64,000 nucleotides of DNA, taken from NCBI RefSeq assembly GCF_002949735.1, contig NZ_CP026681.1, positions 4,168,501-4,232,500 of the forward strand. The letters run 5' to 3'. Both the position numbers and the translations under genes were made by a program. Every line of letters starts with the position of its first letter. Positions within the stretch are counted from its first letter, which is position 1. Under the pieces are notes generated by a model. That model ran no database searches. It saw only the letters and a program-made list of their open reading frames with translations, and had not been told where the DNA came from. This DNA comes from Nostoc sp. 'Peltigera membranacea cyanobiont' N6 (GTDB lineage Bacteria > Cyanobacteriota > Cyanobacteriia > Cyanobacteriales > Nostocaceae). This document shows, one piece after another, positions 35,814-46,000 of this stretch.

Positions 35814-37352
35814 TTACGCCACCACTAGGTTTTTATCCACTTGTTTAAATTCGGTGTTACCTACTTTGGATTCGATCGCAGTCCCCTTGAAGAAATTGGG
35901 GTTAGCTTGGGTGTAAAACTTGTAGGGATTAGCGAATATGTATGATTTAAAGTCGGCTTCGGAAATAACGCCTTCTTGAACCAAATCCCAGCTTTCAGCC
36001 AAGGGGGAAGTCAAATCTGGCACATCCCAGTGACCAACATCGGAGGAATAGATGGCGTTGATCTTGACTCCCAAGGGATTGGCTTTGTCATTGAATGCCG
36101 TAGCAATTGTGCGATCGTCGGACTCGGAACCAAAGAAGAAACTGTTCACCCAGCGATCGCGGATGTCTTCAATTGCTTCAATCCCTGCTGCGGCAAAATC
36201 GTCCAATTCGCTACCAATTGGCGCACGGCTATGACGGCTAAATGAAGCTCCCAGTACAGTCTTAGTCAATTCATCCTTATCAAGGGAATGTCCTTGAGTA
36301 ACTTCTGCACCGTAGCGCTCAAATATTTCAAACAACTCATCGGCATTTGTCAACGCTGGATTGTAGTTTTCCAGTGCCTTGATATTGCGCTTTAAGAACC
36401 GATCCACCAAATGGATGTAGACACGCGCACCCCAATCTGCTCCACCTTCTAGCATCGCTACTCGCAATTGTGGAAAACGCTTGGTAACACCACCGAAGAA
36501 CAACGCTTTCGCAAAAGCTTCCGAACCATCGGCGAAGTGACCGATATGGTTGTTCATGTAGTTACTGATGGAGGAGCGTCCAGTCCAACCCTGACTGCCG
36601 TAATGGGTGGTAACGGGTACGCCTAATTCCACAACTTTGGCCCAGAATGGATCGTAGTCGTATTCACTATCTAATCCGTAGAAGTCGATATAAGAAGCAT
36701 ACTTGGCGATTTCGGGGAATTTATCGGCTGGATATTTATCAGCGATCGCTTTAATCGGTCGTTTCACCCCACCAGTGATATTAATCACTTTTAAGCCGAG
36801 TGTTTTTACTGCAAACTCTAACTCCTCAATGCCTTCTTCGGGAGTAGTTAAAGGAATACCAGCTACCGGTGTCAGGCGATCGCTATATTTCCGATAAATA
36901 TCAGCATGATAGTGATTGACCGCCCGTTGCAGTGCCTGACGATTCTCTGGGCTGGCTCCAGCCGGTGCTAGGACATTATTCGGAAACAATACCGAATAGT
37001 CCGATCCTTGCTCCGCTTGACGTTCATAGAGGAGTCCGGGGAGGGTGTAAGTAGCGAGATCCAACGTATTTTTGGTAACTCTCGCCCACCAAGGCGATCG
37101 GATGGTGCGGTTGTATTGACGTTCTTCAGGGGTTTGTTGATACCAGTCTTTACCATTACTTTTGGAGTTGAGACGGGAAGCTTCGGTTTTACGTAACTCG
37201 TCTACGAGCTTCACGCCGCCGTACTTGGCAATGTAATCTTCAAAAGCTGGGGTGAAATCATTGGTGTGAACGTCGGTGTCGATTACCGGATAATCAAGAG
37301 TCGCTCTAATTGCGGCGGAGCGTGAGGTCTTTAATCGGCTATATTCAGTCAT
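35814..37352 (-). CDS. Amidohydrolase (ACMSD-like, Amidohydro_2)
   Basis: A 512-residue metal-dependent hydrolase or decarboxylase with a TIM-barrel core. Likely metal ligands are the acid and His in VIDTDVHTND, the His in VTTHYGSQGW and the Asp in YSSDVGHWDVP. There is no signal peptide. The C-terminus ends KQVDKNLVVA, almost the same as that of the neighbouring monooxygenase. Together with the flanking oxidoreductases this suggests degradation of an organic compound, which I cannot identify. Confidence 0.85.
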   Translation of the reverse strand: MTEYSRLKTSRSAAIRATLDYPVIDTDVHTNDFTPAFEDYIAKYGGVKLVDELRKTEASRLNSKSNGKDWYQQTPEERQYNRTIRSPWWARVTKNTLDLATYTLPGLLYERQAEQGSDYSVLFPNNVLAPAGASPENRQALQRAVNHYHADIYRKYSDRLTPVAGIPLTTPEEGIEELEFAVKTLGLKVINITGGVKRPIKAIADKYPADKFPEIAKYASYIDFYGLDSEYDYDPFWAKVVELGVPVTTHYGSQGWTGRSSISNYMNNHIGHFADGSEAFAKALFFGGVTKRFPQLRVAMLEGGADWGARVYIHLVDRFLKRNIKALENYNPALTNADELFEIFERYGAEVTQGHSLDKDELTKTVLGASFSRHSRAPIGSELDDFAAAGIEAIEDIRDRWVNSFFFGSESDDRTIATAFNDKANPLGVKINAIYSSDVGHWDVPDLTSPLAESWDLVQEGVISEADFKSYIFANPYKFYTQANPNFFKGTAIESKVGNTEFKQVDKNLVVA

Positions 37353-37419
37353 GTTTTTTCCTTTAAAAAATTACAGATTTTTCCGAGCATCCAATGCTGC
37401 TATTGACAAATACATTTTC

Positions 37420-37452
37420 TGTAGAGACGGCGATTTATCGCGTCTCTCTACA
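37420..37452. terminator. Hairpin between monooxygenase and amidohydrolase
   Basis: TGTAGAGACG pairs with CGTCTC(T)CTACA around a short A/T loop. The GTAGAGACGCG motif is a dispersed cyanobacterial palindrome; it may act as a terminator or processing site. Confidence 0.45.
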
Positions 37453-37531
37453 ATTTTCAAATTCTGTAGGGCGGCGATCTACAGAAGGTGCGGTTTAAAA
37501 GGCATGGCTTAAGCATCGGCAAAAAATTTAT

Positions 37532-38896
37532 TTACGCTAACACGAGGCTCTTGTCCACTTGTTTTGCTGCAAAACGATTGACTGGACGACGCAATCCTAG
37601 ATTTTCACGCAAGGTACTACCCTCGTATTCGGTACGGAACAATCCGCGTTTTTGCAAGATGGGAACGACTAAGTTAACGAACTCATCTAATCCTGTGGGA
37701 AGGATTGGCGGCATGATATTAAAGCCGTCTGCTGCACCATTGTTGAACCATTCTTCTAACTGATCGGCAATGGTTTCGGGTGTACCAAGGATGGTGCGAT
37801 GTCCTCGTGCGGTGGCAAGAGAAAGATACAACTGGCGCAGTGTGAGCGTGCCACGAGTCGCCAAATCTCTGACTAGTTTGAGACGACTCTTATTTGTGTT
37901 GGTGTCGCTGGGTAGTTCGGGAGCCACATCATCTAAAGAATATTTCGACAGATCCACACCTTTGTAATAGTTCTTTAAAATCCCCCAAGCGACATCGGGA
38001 TGAATTAGCGATTGCAGGAATTCGTACTTCTCTTGAGCTTCTGCTTCGGTACGGCCAATAATTGGGAAAGCACCAGGCATAATTTTGAGATCGTCTAGCG
38101 ATCGCCCATATTGTGCTAATCTCCCTTTCACATCAGCATAAAATTCTTGGGCATCAGCTAAGGTTTGATTGGCGGTGAAAATCACCTCGGCGGTGCGTGC
38201 AGCTAAGTCCCGTCCCGATTCCGAGGCTCCAGCTTGAACAATCACGGGGTAGCCTTGGGGCGGACGACCAACGTTTAAAGGGCCTTGGACAGAAAAATAT
38301 TTGCCCTTATGGTTGAGTGTATGCAGTTTGTCCGGGTCGAAATAGACACCAGATTCTTTGTCACGGATGAAAGCATCATCTTCCCAGCTATCCCACAGTC
38401 CTTTCACCACTTCCACAAACTCTTCGGCGCGTTCATAACGCTGGCTATGTTCTGGGTGATGCTCAAGTCCGAAATTACGGGCGGCGTTCTCATTGCCTGT
38501 GGTGACTACATTCCAGCCTGCCCTGCCGTTACTCAAGTAGTCCAGGGAGGCAAACTTCCGAGCCAGGGTGTAGGGTTCCTCATAAGTGGTCGAGGCGGTG
38601 GAAATGAAGCCGATATTTTGGGTAACGGAGGACAAGGCAGAGAAAAGAGTGACTGGCTCGAAATGGGCCATTTTACCGTTTCGATACTGAGTTCCGGGAG
38701 CGTCACCCCAGACTCCTGGGCTATCTGCGAGAAAAACTGCATCAAACAAGCCGCGTTCGGCAGTCTGGGTAATCTCCTTGTAATGCTCGAAATTCAATCC
38801 AGCATCTGCTTGTGCATCAGGGTGTCGCCAAGAGGATATGTGATGACCGGTGGCTTGAATGAATGCACCTAAACGAAATTTGCGTGTTGTACTCAT
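37532..38896 (-). CDS. LLM-class flavin monooxygenase (NtaA/SnaA/DszA type)
   Basis: A 454-residue FMNH2-dependent monooxygenase of the luciferase-like fold. The NtaA/SnaA/DszA subfamily is shown by LGAFIQATGHHISSWRHPDA, AERGLFDAVFLADSPG, the FMN region ASTTYEEPYTLARKFASLD and GRAGWNVVTTGNENAARNFG. It needs a separate flavin reductase, which is not encoded nearby. Such enzymes oxidise chelators, sulfones or similar compounds. It is first in a minus-strand group followed by the amidohydrolase. The tail KQVDKSLVLA repeats that of the amidohydrolase. Confidence 0.9.
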   Translation of the reverse strand: MSTTRKFRLGAFIQATGHHISSWRHPDAQADAGLNFEHYKEITQTAERGLFDAVFLADSPGVWGDAPGTQYRNGKMAHFEPVTLFSALSSVTQNIGFISTASTTYEEPYTLARKFASLDYLSNGRAGWNVVTTGNENAARNFGLEHHPEHSQRYERAEEFVEVVKGLWDSWEDDAFIRDKESGVYFDPDKLHTLNHKGKYFSVQGPLNVGRPPQGYPVIVQAGASESGRDLAARTAEVIFTANQTLADAQEFYADVKGRLAQYGRSLDDLKIMPGAFPIIGRTEAEAQEKYEFLQSLIHPDVAWGILKNYYKGVDLSKYSLDDVAPELPSDTNTNKSRLKLVRDLATRGTLTLRQLYLSLATARGHRTILGTPETIADQLEEWFNNGAADGFNIMPPILPTGLDEFVNLVVPILQKRGLFRTEYEGSTLRENLGLRRPVNRFAAKQVDKSLVLA

Positions 38897-39802
38897 AATT
38901 TTTTTCTTTTCTATAATGCGATCGCTGATTTGCGTATAGCTAATGGCTTTTTATGTAACATCAGCGATCGCTTGGCTAATTCCTAACTGTTTGTCAAACC
39001 CTTACAGCACTTACGGCAGCTATGAGGTACATCCTCAAATCTGAAAGCTTTGATAGGAGAGGGCAAGGAGAAAAACTGTATTGCATAATAGCCGGAAGTG
39101 CTGTATGGCTACGTGGCTAGTGTCTAATGAGTAGACAACATGTTTGCTTTCAACTGCCGATATCCACCCAAAAAATACTCAGATGGCAGATCGATCAAAT
39201 CCTTTCCATACAAAGCTTTGGGCTAGCATTTACTGCTAACTCAACACTGAAATTTAATAATGGAATGCTTTTAAAACAACTAAAATTTACGCTTCAGTTG
39301 CTCTATATGGAATCAAATAACCAAACTGTAAGTTAGGTTAATACCACAGCAAAACTAGGGTTGCTGCTACTTGGCGCTCGAATTACCATAAATTTATGTA
39401 GCAATCTTACTCCGCACATAGAGTCTACACGATGCACACAAAAAAATATGTACTGACAAACACAATCTCATGAAAAACTAATTATTAGATAATCTAATAT
39501 TAAGTATTGCAAACTAATTGTTCGATATCTCAGATTAACTGTCTTGTTTGCGATCGCAGCTAAATAATTTGATCGCGGTAGAATGGAGCATTGGTGAGTA
39601 TGGAAGGAAATTCTTGCTGTTGGCTAATAAAAATAGCTAGAGCGATCGCTCTAGCTATTGGTGCATAATATTCACTCAAATCAGATTCGGAAACTGTGAG
39701 CAATGCCTAATGATACGGTTCAGTGCAAATCACAGCCTCTCATCCTTGGCTAAACATCTCTGCAATTCCCGCCTTTTGCAACTTAGCTTGATATAGCTAC
39801 CC
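38897..39802. other. Long intergenic region with two HIP1-centred inverted repeats
   Basis: About 900 bp. GCGATCGCTGAT (38918-38929) is repeated inverted at 38960-38971 close to the monooxygenase start, and a 28-bp palindrome lies at 39632-39659. A 69-codon plus-strand frame at 39127 lacks a ribosome-binding site and protein-like composition. Confidence 0.5.
39632..39659. terminator. 28-bp perfect palindrome centred on GCGATCGC
   Basis: AATAGCTAGAGCGATCGC continues as its exact complement with no loop. Preceded by A4 on the minus-strand exit side, it may terminate the hypothetical gene that ends at 39803. Confidence 0.5.
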
Positions 39803-40216
39803 TTAAATCTTAGTCATGAGAAACTTTGATATTTCCGCATGTGCCAACACAGCAGCAGGTTCGCGCTGGAGAGCGTTGTAATACTTTCTCTCGAAAGTAT
39901 TACCCGTTTCTAACGGTATAATCAGCGTGCGGACATCAGCAATCAACTTTTCAAAGTCGTCCATTGATATCGGTTCATCTGCTTCGAGCATTTCATCAAC
40001 TTGCACAACCATTTCAGAAATGCGATGTAGCCAAGCAAATTGTTCGTGAGCGATAACTAGCTGAAGAAGTTCTCCGCTTGATACTCGTCCACTAACCTGT
40101 TCGTAGGCAATGCGTTCTGTGTCCAGCAACATCTTGTGAAGGTGGAGTAATTTGTTGCGTAAATCACGTAAATATTGATGTTGACGTATTCTTTCTGAAA
40201 GTGTATTTGAAGTCAA
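39803..40216 (-). CDS. Conserved hypothetical helical protein
   Basis: A 137-residue, probably all-helical soluble protein. Conserved-looking stretches are LRDLRNKLLHLHKMLLDTERIAYE, SSGELLQLVIAHEQFAWLHRISE and a C-terminal FERKYYNALQREPAAVLAHAE. I have the impression of a widely distributed bacterial family but cannot name it. It starts at ATG with a GAGGATGAA stretch just upstream (minus strand). No operon partner. Confidence 0.7.
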   Translation of the reverse strand: MTSNTLSERIRQHQYLRDLRNKLLHLHKMLLDTERIAYEQVSGRVSSGELLQLVIAHEQFAWLHRISEMVVQVDEMLEADEPISMDDFEKLIADVRTLIIPLETGNTFERKYYNALQREPAAVLAHAEISKFLMTKI

Positions 40217-40802
40217 TGTTATTCATCCTCTCGTTACAATAGTCTTTGTTGGTAAGCTGAAAAACATCTAAATTCCATAATCGAATTAAATCAAACTCTT
40301 GTGGGGTGGGCAACATGAGCGCTCTAAATTATGCGAGATTATTTGTGGAACAGCTTATTCATCACGAATAGAATTTAACGAACAACTAGTTTGTTGAGCG
40401 ATTCGCTAGCAATAAGTAGCATATCTAATGGTGGCGTAGACGATCCTTGCTTTCTCTGCAAAAAGCTCTACTTTCCGTAGAAGTACAGGAGTGATACTCA
40501 ACAGATAATTCGTAATGATGCTCTTTACGAGTCGCTGCGCGAACGTAATTCGTAATTAAAGTTTCAATTTTGCTCAATATCCATAGCCACTTCCTCACTG
40601 TTTTGTGCAAACAGCACCATTAACCATCTGCCCAACCTCAGTTTATGTATTCGGTTTCCTTGTTAAGACGTATTACAATCAACATATCTTTTTATAGCGG
40701 TTATATCTTATATTGGATTAATCATATATTAGCATAAAATTATAAAAAGTACATAGTGTAAAACCTATTGAGGAAATGTCAATTATGGGAAAACTGTCTT
40801 AA
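40217..40802. other. Intergenic region upstream of the PadR gene
   Basis: A 586-bp AT-rich spacer with a GTAATTC STRR pair near 40507-40556. I see no convincing gene. It should hold the promoter of the PadR-carotenoid oxygenase operon and any PadR operator. Confidence 0.4.
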
Positions 40803-41369
40803 ATGTCCCTAGCATACGTAATTCTAGGTTTTCTTCAGCAGCAAGAAATGACGGGCTACGACCTGAAAACGATCTGCTTCGATCGATGTATTGCCCATTT
40901 GTGGCCAGCAGACCAGGCACAAATTTACAGAACTCTTGATAAGCTAGTTGAGCAAGGCTGGATTACCTGTACAATTGAGATTCAACGCGATCGCCCCAAC
41001 CGCAAAGTATACTGTGTAACGGAGCCAGGGAAAGCCGAATTTACCCGATGGCTTGAGACTCATCAGTCCTTACCGACTATACGAGAACCTTTGCTCCTCC
41101 AGTTGCATTTTGCAGAGCAATTGCCGAATGAAACCATTATTCATCTACTAGAGCAACAATTGGCGGCTCGAATCAAAAAGCTTGCTGAATGTGAAATCAT
41201 TGATTTGCCATCACTTGGTGATGAGTCTGCCAACCGCGAGCAAGTAATGCAAAGGCTGGTGCTAGAGTTAGCGATCCGTAGAGAACAGACTTATATTGAT
41301 TGGTTGAAGATAGCAATCAATGTTATCAGTCAGCAAAAGCCATGTACATCACATTACCAGATTTTATAA
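40803..41369 (+). CDS. PadR family transcriptional regulator
   Basis: A 188-residue winged-helix repressor. The PadR N-terminal domain shows AYVILGFLQQQEMTGYDLK, AQIYRTLDKLVEQGWI and the wing RPNRKVYCVTEPGKAEF. A C-terminal helical dimerisation domain follows (LLLQLHFAEQLPNETIIHLLEQQL). Its stop codon directly abuts the ATG of the carotenoid oxygenase, so the two form an operon. PadR proteins often bind small aromatic or apolar ligands, so regulation by an apocarotenoid is a reasonable hypothesis. Confidence 0.92.
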   Translation: MSLAYVILGFLQQQEMTGYDLKTICFDRCIAHLWPADQAQIYRTLDKLVEQGWITCTIEIQRDRPNRKVYCVTEPGKAEFTRWLETHQSLPTIREPLLLQLHFAEQLPNETIIHLLEQQLAARIKKLAECEIIDLPSLGDESANREQVMQRLVLELAIRREQTYIDWLKIAINVISQQKPCTSHYQIL

Positions 41370-42752
41370 ATGGCAACAATAGCAGTCAATCCATATCTCG
41401 ATCGCAATTTTGCTCCAATCCGTAAAGAAATCACCACCGACAAATTGCTAGTCATTGGTGAATTACCCCTTGACTTATCAGGGATATTTGTACGGAATGG
41501 CCCTAACCCTCAATGGACACCCATCGGTCAATATCACTGGTTTGACGGAGATGGGATGTTGCATGGCGTACAAATTAGCAACGGCGTAGCGACTTATCGT
41601 AACCGTTACATCCAGACAGCCGGGTGGAAAAAAGAACGAGAAGCGGGTAAGGCTCTTTGGACAGGATTGTTAGAACCACGGCGAAAGGATAATCCCCACA
41701 GTGGCTACAAAAATACCGCCAACACTGCCTTAGTTTGGCACGCTGGTCAAATGTTGGCGCTGAACGAGGGAGGTAAACCTCACGCCATCAAGCTTCCTGA
41801 ATTAGAAACTATTGGCGAGTATACCTACAATGATAAGCTGATTTCTGCCTTCACAGCCCATCCCAAAGTAGACCCAGTTACGGGCGAAATGGTCTTCTTT
41901 GGCTATTCTTTGTTTGCACCACCATACGTACAATATAGTGTAGTCTCTGCACAAGGCGAACTATTGCGGACAGTACCAATTGACCTGCCAATAGGAGTGA
42001 TGATGCACGATTTCGCCATCACTGAAAACTACACGATTTTCATGGATTTGCCATTGACTTTTAGTGCCGAGCGATCGCAACGGGGAGAACCCATTATGAT
42101 GTTTGAGCGCGATCGCCCCAGTCGTTTTGGAATTGTACCGCGTCATGGTGACAACAGTAATATCCGATGGTTTGAAAGTCCCTCTTGCTACGTCTTCCAT
42201 ACTCTCAACGCTTACGAAGACGGCGATGAAGTAGTGCTTATTGCCTGTCGCATGAGTTCTACAAGTGTTTTGAGTTCTGATGATTCGCAACCCGACCCAG
42301 AAGGAAATATCCCGCGCTTGTATCGCTGGCGATTTAACCTCAATACGGGGACAGTGCGTGAAGAAATGTTGGACGATGTAGCTTCAGAATTTCCTCGCAT
42401 CAACGAAAATCTATTGGGACGGCAAACCCGATATGGCTATACCAACAAAATGGCGAATAGTCCCCTACCTTTATTTGAAGGCATCATTAAGTACGACTTC
42501 AGTAGTGGAAAGTCCCAAACCCACGAATTCGGACAGGGACGCTATGGCGGTGAAGCTGTATTTGCGCCGCGTCCTGGTGCAATTGCTGAGGATGACGGTT
42601 GGCTTGTGACTTTCATCCACGATGAGAATTCAAACACTTCAGAATTAGTATTGGTGAATGCCCAAGATTTAACAGCTGAACCTGTAGCGCGGGTGATAAT
42701 TCCTCAACGAGCGCCTTATGGATTTCATGGTACTTGGGTTGCTGAAAAATAG
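41370..42752 (+). CDS. Carotenoid cleavage oxygenase (RPE65 family)
   Basis: A 460-residue non-haem iron dioxygenase that cleaves carotenoids or apocarotenoids to aldehydes. The four iron-binding histidines are His164 (FTAHPKVD), His213 (MMHDFA), His277 (VFHTLNAYEDG) and His453 (YGFHGTW). GIFVRNGPNPQW and HWFDGDGMLHGV are typical of the N-terminal blade. The length matches Nostoc CCD enzymes. It is co-transcribed with the PadR gene. The cleaved bond is not readable. Confidence 0.93.
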   Translation: MATIAVNPYLDRNFAPIRKEITTDKLLVIGELPLDLSGIFVRNGPNPQWTPIGQYHWFDGDGMLHGVQISNGVATYRNRYIQTAGWKKEREAGKALWTGLLEPRRKDNPHSGYKNTANTALVWHAGQMLALNEGGKPHAIKLPELETIGEYTYNDKLISAFTAHPKVDPVTGEMVFFGYSLFAPPYVQYSVVSAQGELLRTVPIDLPIGVMMHDFAITENYTIFMDLPLTFSAERSQRGEPIMMFERDRPSRFGIVPRHGDNSNIRWFESPSCYVFHTLNAYEDGDEVVLIACRMSSTSVLSSDDSQPDPEGNIPRLYRWRFNLNTGTVREEMLDDVASEFPRINENLLGRQTRYGYTNKMANSPLPLFEGIIKYDFSSGKSQTHEFGQGRYGGEAVFAPRPGAIAEDDGWLVTFIHDENSNTSELVLVNAQDLTAEPVARVIIPQRAPYGFHGTWVAEK

Positions 42753-42765
42753 GTAAAAGGAACTG

Positions 42766-42802
42766 GGGATTAGGGATTAGGGATTAGGGATTAGGGATTG
42801 GG
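42766..42802. repeat. Heptanucleotide STRR (GATTAGG)
   Basis: About five 7-bp units directly after the carotenoid oxygenase, in inverted orientation to the longer array at 42860. Confidence 0.85.
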
Positions 42803-42859
42803 TATGGGTAAGAGGCGGAAAAATGATGTTCAAGGCTTTGACCCTTCCCAAATTTTTTC

Positions 42860-43009
42860 CCAATCCCCAGTCCCCAATCCCCAATCCCCAGTCCCCAATC
42901 CCCAATCCCCAGTCCCCAATCCCCAGTCCCCAATCCCCAATCCCCAATCCCCAGTCCCCAATCCCCAGTCCCCAATCCCCAGTCCCCAATCCCCAGTCCC
43001 CAATCCCCT
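42860..43009. repeat. Long heptanucleotide STRR (CAATCCC/CAGTCCC)
   Basis: About 21 units of 7 bp mixing CAATCCC and CAGTCCC fill the spacer between two convergent genes. It is the longest array in the window. The apparent ORFs across it encode only PQSP-type repeats and are not genes. Confidence 0.92.
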
Positions 43010-43020
43010 AAAAACTTTCT

Positions 43021-46000
43021 TTAAAACCGCGTTTGATACTCGACTACTGCACGACTATCATCGGTTAAATTAGTGGAAGCACGCACACGAAATTCATTAT
43101 TTATCCGGTAATTAACACCCCATTGGAAGGGGTCATTAGTTGTTAAAATTTTGATACTGGAAACAGATATTTTGGAAGAAATATCAACTCCCGCCTCGGC
43201 TGCTAATTCCAACGTTGAACTGCTCCTTCCCGCTTCGGGATTATCAGAAATAACGGTAGGAAATATCCGCAGTTCGCTTAAGCCAAAGGTACTCCCAATC
43301 TGGTTAAAAGCTGACTGAAAATTATTGAATACAGCTGACCCGGCGATGTTAATCAGACCCAAAGTACTGTCACCACGTCCTTGGGTGTCTACAAACCCAC
43401 CTCCTAAAAGAGCAACAATTTCGTTTTGACTACGTGACGGACTGCTTGTTAGTTCTAGATTTTCATTTAGTTTACTAGCCAGACCGTTGATAGTGGCTTC
43501 GACTCGAACACTTTCTAATGCTGATAAACCCGTGGAATTTACTCGGCTGAAATCATTACTTTGAGTAACATCTAGTACTTTGGCAAATAGCCGAATATCT
43601 AAGTTGGGATCGCGCGGTTGGGAGGGACTAAAAGTTGCGGTGTGTGTATAGCCAGAAGCAAGGTTAAATTGGGTAGTAAATAAATTCACGCCACCTTTTT
43701 CTAAGCGGATAGTGCCATCAGGTATTGGCTGATTGATTAAGCCATTAACAATGAGATTACCACTGGCGCGGAAGTTGAGAATTGGGGGACGGGTAATTTG
43801 GACATTTTTACCGAGTTCTAAATCTAGATTATTAAATCTAGCGATACCTGACGGCAACGCATTTACCTTGCTATTTTCAATTTCAGGTTTACTCTGCTTA
43901 TTCTCTTTTGTGGGTGATACACCGAGACTACTATTTCCAGATGAACTAGCGTCGGTAGATTCTGCCAGCAATACCTGACCGTCAAATAAACTTACTTTAC
44001 CGCCAATTATGGGGTTAAGGGCAGAACCAGTAATCTGCAAATTGCCACTAGCGCCTCCTTGGTAAAGTCCCTTAAGATTCAACGCCAACTGTTCGAGATT
44101 AACAGTCAGGGGATTGTTAATAGTCACGTTCTCATTGTTGAAAATGGGAATTGCTCCAGCAGCTTCCACCTTCCCACGGCTAAATCTACCTTGAAGATTT
44201 TCTACTAAGATGCTGTCAAAATTAAACAGTACTCTACCTGTGACATGTCTGAGCTTACCTGGCAAAGCCTGGGCTGAAAAAGTAGCATCATTAATCGTAG
44301 CAGTTCCATTTACTTCGGGTTTTTTTAGTGTTCCCCGTACCTTAAGGTCTACTTCTCCTTCACCTTTTTCAAATACCACTTGATTAGTCAATGCGTTTAA
44401 CAGTCCCAATCCTTCGTTTTCCAACTTCATATCTAAACTGATTTGCTCGCTGTCTGGTGCCACAGAAGCAAAAGGCAGTTTATAAGGTATGCTGCCAGTA
44501 ATATCAACAGGTTTTGGCCCAGCAACTGCTACAGTACTACCAAAGTCTAAGCGGCCGTTGGCATAGCTGAAACTTGCCCTTGCTGAGTCTATTTTGTTCT
44601 GATTCAATAATCCTTCTGTGATTTGCAATTCCCCTCTAGCTTGGGGATTAGCAATGCTGCCTGCTAAAGCTGCTGTACCGTTAAGATTCCCTGTAATTCC
44701 AACTGGCAGTTTGACAAAATTATTCAGTACTTGTACCGGAAAATTATTCACCCGAAACTGTCCAGATTGTTCATCACCGCCAACATTACCTGTAAAGGCA
44801 ATCAGCCTATTTTCAGATTCAAGCCGTAAAGGTCGCAAACTCAAAACACCGTTCTCAAAGCTGCCTTCAGCGATCGCTTTATCGGCAGTATAATAACGAT
44901 TTCGTTCTTCCTTTTTACCCCAGGCAAAGTTTTGTCCATTCAACTTAAAATCTACTGATAATCCATTGGCTGTAGCTGTATTCACAGCCACTTCGCCGTT
45001 GAAAGTCCCCTTTAAATCTGCTAAATCTGGTATGGGAGTGGAATTAAGTCGCTGTTCTTCCTGTTCTTCGACCAAAGTTGCAATTTCAGAAAACCGTTGG
45101 ATTTGGGTAAATAAGGGTTGATTTGGCGCTCCTTGGGGGGTGGTGGTTAGATCCTCTGCTGTACCGTAGATTTCTGGCGAACCACCAGGTAAATTTTGTA
45201 AATCAAATATCTGTGCTACAGCCAGAACATCTTGGATCTCTCCCTGGTTGACGTTCAGTTTACCTTGTAGTTGAGGGCCTTTGGGACTTTGAGCAAAAGT
45301 ACCGACAAGGGCGTAACTACTTTTGCCTTTGACAAATTCGCTACTGGCAAGTGTGCCTTTACCGTTACCATAGCGGAATTGAGCAGCTATTCGATCGCCT
45401 TTAAGCCGACCAATTTGTGGATTAGCGATCGCTAAATTCCCCGTAGATGCCAATGTCTGCTGATTAAATAGCAAATCCCCAGTTAACAAACCAGCGATTT
45501 TTCCAGCACCCAGTCGAGTTATTGGTGGCGGAGTCAAATTCAATATTTGTAAGGGGAAATTTGCAACTTTGAGTGCCCAATCATTCCCTTGAACATTACC
45601 TGTGGCTGATGCGTCTTGCCATTTGACTAAGAAAGATTTCGGGCGGTTATTGGCATCTAAATTAAAGGCCAAGCGATCGCTATTACCCGCCAAGTTCAAA
45701 TTTAACCCGCGTCCCTGTGCTGAATCAATATTTCCAGTTAACAATGGCTCAAAAGCAATATCTTGAACAACTAAGTCTCGTAAATTAATTTGCCCTACCA
45801 CATTTGGTAAAGGCAGCTTACCAGTGATTTGACCATTAAAATCTACTCTCCCCGCCACAGCAACCTGATTAGGAAGATTTATCGGTAACTGTTTTAGGTT
45901 GTAATTCTGGGCTTGGACGTTGAGATTTAGGGCAGTAATTTCCGGTATGCCCGTTCCCCTGGCATTAGCTAATATGTTACCAGTCACACTTAAACCGGGA

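Noticed and set aside
39127..39336. 69-codon plus-strand ORF
   Set aside because: No ribosome-binding site, no recognisable motif, and it lies in an AT-rich spacer full of stops in the other frames.
42860..43009. Possible CRISPR array
   Set aside because: The unit is 7 bp with no unique spacers; it is an STRR. No cas genes are present in the window.
42777..43073. Several overlapping ORFs on both strands rich in NPQSPVP or GDWGLGI repeats
   Set aside because: They are translations of the CAATCCC/CAGTCCC heptanucleotide array and have no start signals.
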